Notes under the pieces: generated by a model
Told to the model about the DNA's origin: nothing
Databases searched by the model: none
The model's input: only the letters and a program-made list of their open reading frames with translations
Program-made: the position numbers and the translations under genes
Part shown: positions 5,640 to 5,990 of the stretch, one piece after another
Layout: the number at the start of each line of letters is the position of its first letter
Numbering within the stretch: position 1 is the stretch's first letter
Assembly (NCBI GenBank): GCA_011605835.1
Contig: JAAOZJ010000009.1
Span: forward strand, 1 to 5,990
DNA: 5,990 nucleotides
Direction of reading: 5' to 3'
Source: Thermoproteota archaeon
GTDB taxonomy: Archaea > Thermoproteota > Methanomethylicia > Nezhaarchaeales > WYZ-LMO8

Positions 5640-5858
5640 ATGGGTAGAAAGTGCATGTGGGTGCCTCAAGTGTCTGAGATCGAGAAGGTAAAAGAGGTTC
5701 TAAAGCAGAACCCTCAGGGCCTCTCTCCGGCCAAGATAGCCGAGTTGGCAGGCGTGGGCAAAGGCAAGATAGCCAAGGTGTTGAAGGAGCTAGAGAGCTC
5801 TGGCGAGGTCGTAGTTGAGGTTAAAGGTTGCAGGAAGGTCTACAAGCCCAAGGCTTAA
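5640..5858 (+). CDS. small winged-helix DNA-binding protein
   Basis: The 72-residue protein is a single winged helix-turn-helix domain. A first helix covers about 11-24, a second about 29-36 (S-P-A-K-I-A-E-L-A), a turn at G-V-G-K-G, a recognition helix about 40-52 (K-I-A-K-V-L-K-E-L-E), then a beta wing at 54-69 with hydrophobic strands either side of K-G-C-R. It is basic and has no extra ligand-binding domain, so it could be a simple repressor/activator or a chromatin-type protein. Cys5 and Cys64 are too few for a clear metal site. The ATG at 5640 gives the longest frame; the ATG at 5655 gives 67 residues and matches a leaderless transcript from the TATA box at about 5629. It lies directly downstream of the methyltransferase genes with its own promoter, so a role in controlling them is possible but only inferred. 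The specific family was not recognised. Confidence 0.8.
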   Translation: MGRKCMWVPQVSEIEKVKEVLKQNPQGLSPAKIAELAGVGKGKIAKVLKELESSGEVVVEVKGCRKVYKPKA

Positions 5859-5864
5859 GCTCGA

Positions 5865-5880
5865 TCTCTTCTTTATTTCT
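5865..5880 (+). terminator. T-rich terminator after the winged-helix gene
   Basis: TCTCTTCTTTATTTCT begins 7 bases after the stop at 5858, a pyrimidine/T-rich tract typical of archaeal 3' ends. It also overlaps the stop of the possible leftward gene at 5873-5875. Confidence 0.45.
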
Positions 5881-5990
5881 CAGCCCCTAACTTTCCGGTA
5901 GCGTTTATGCCTTTTCGCGGCGGCGAAAAGGCATAGAGGTCGAGTATTTTATCTAATGCGTTCACCCAGCGATTGATGGCCCCTACGTGC
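5873..5990 (-). CDS. possible C-terminal end of a leftward protein (partial, uncertain)
   Basis: Reading leftward from the right edge, one frame is open for 38 codons and ends in TAA at 5875-5873, 14 bases from the stop of the convergent winged-helix gene. The translated tail has an amphipathic stretch (I-N-R-W-V-N-A-L-D-K-I-L-D-L-Y) followed by a basic Pro/Gly-rich end, which looks protein-like. No family was recognised. Against it, an open run this short is not rare by chance, its codons (AAA, TTA, CGA, CGC) differ from the AGG/AAG/CTC-rich neighbours, and a perfect inverted repeat falls inside it. A rightward gene starting at 5976 is the competing reading. Confidence 0.35.
   Translation of the reverse strand, partial: HVGAINRWVNALDKILDLYAFSPPRKGINATGKLGAEK
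5906..5935. repeat. perfect 13-bp inverted repeat with 4-base loop
   Basis: TATGCCTTTTCGC (5906-5918) and its exact reverse complement (5923-5935) flank GGCG. It would fold into a very stable hairpin on either strand. It sits 47 bases downstream of the winged-helix stop and just upstream of a TATA-like TATTTTAT at 5945-5952. It could be a bidirectional 3' end structure, a dimeric regulator site, or a coincidence of codons in the possible leftward gene. Confidence 0.75.

Noticed and set aside
1..5990. CRISPR arrays, insertion sequences, tRNA or rRNA genes
   Set aside because: No regularly spaced direct repeats, transposase-like frames, terminal inverted repeats or recognisable structural RNA sequences were seen.

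Overview
The window reads as thermophilic archaeal DNA. Arg is mostly AGG and Ile mostly ATA, several genes have AT-rich TATA/BRE-like boxes about 25 bases before a likely transcript start, starts are a mix of leaderless-looking ATG/GTG and Shine-Dalgarno-led ones, and T-rich tracts follow stop codons. A close homologue of tetrahydromethanopterin S-methyltransferase subunit H (MtrH) points to an archaeon using H4MPT-linked C1 metabolism. I infer a Thermoproteota/TACK-type lineage or a relative (Bathyarchaeia, Korarchaeia and Methanomethylicia are the sort I have in mind), but the sequence alone does not fix the taxon.

Layout. Two genes run leftward: a small S-adenosylmethionine decarboxylase-like protein with altered active-site residues (27-389) and a stand-alone MtrH-type methyltransferase (503-1405). 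An 81-base divergent promoter region follows. Three genes then run rightward: an Fe-S/ASKHA reductive activator of corrinoid proteins (1487-3430), a small corrinoid (cobalamin) protein behind its own strong TATA box (3563-4222), and a uroporphyrinogen decarboxylase (URO-D)-family methyltransferase starting 2 bases after the corrinoid gene's stop (4225-5502). A 72-residue winged-helix DNA-binding protein lies at 5640-5858. The right edge (5873-5990) holds a perfect 13-bp inverted repeat and either the tail of a leftward gene or the first codons of a rightward one.

How the genes fit together. The four central genes form a complete three-component corrinoid methyltransferase system plus its repair enzyme. 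The URO-D-like protein should move a methyl group from a substrate to Co(I) of the corrinoid protein, MtrH should pass it to H4MPT, and the activator should re-reduce corrinoid that has drifted to Co(II). This gene content matches the Mto (methoxydotrophy) systems known from Methermicoccus and Archaeoglobus: MtrH-like MtoA, demethylase MtoB, corrinoid MtoC, activator MtoD. The substrate cannot be read from the sequence. The URO-D-like protein lacks the His-x-Cys...Cys zinc ligands of the coenzyme M methylases MtaA/MtbA and carries an acidic/histidine cluster in their place, so it is probably not an ordinary CoM methylase. Together with the non-canonical AdoMet decarboxylase relative beside mtrH, this is the least-explained part of the window.
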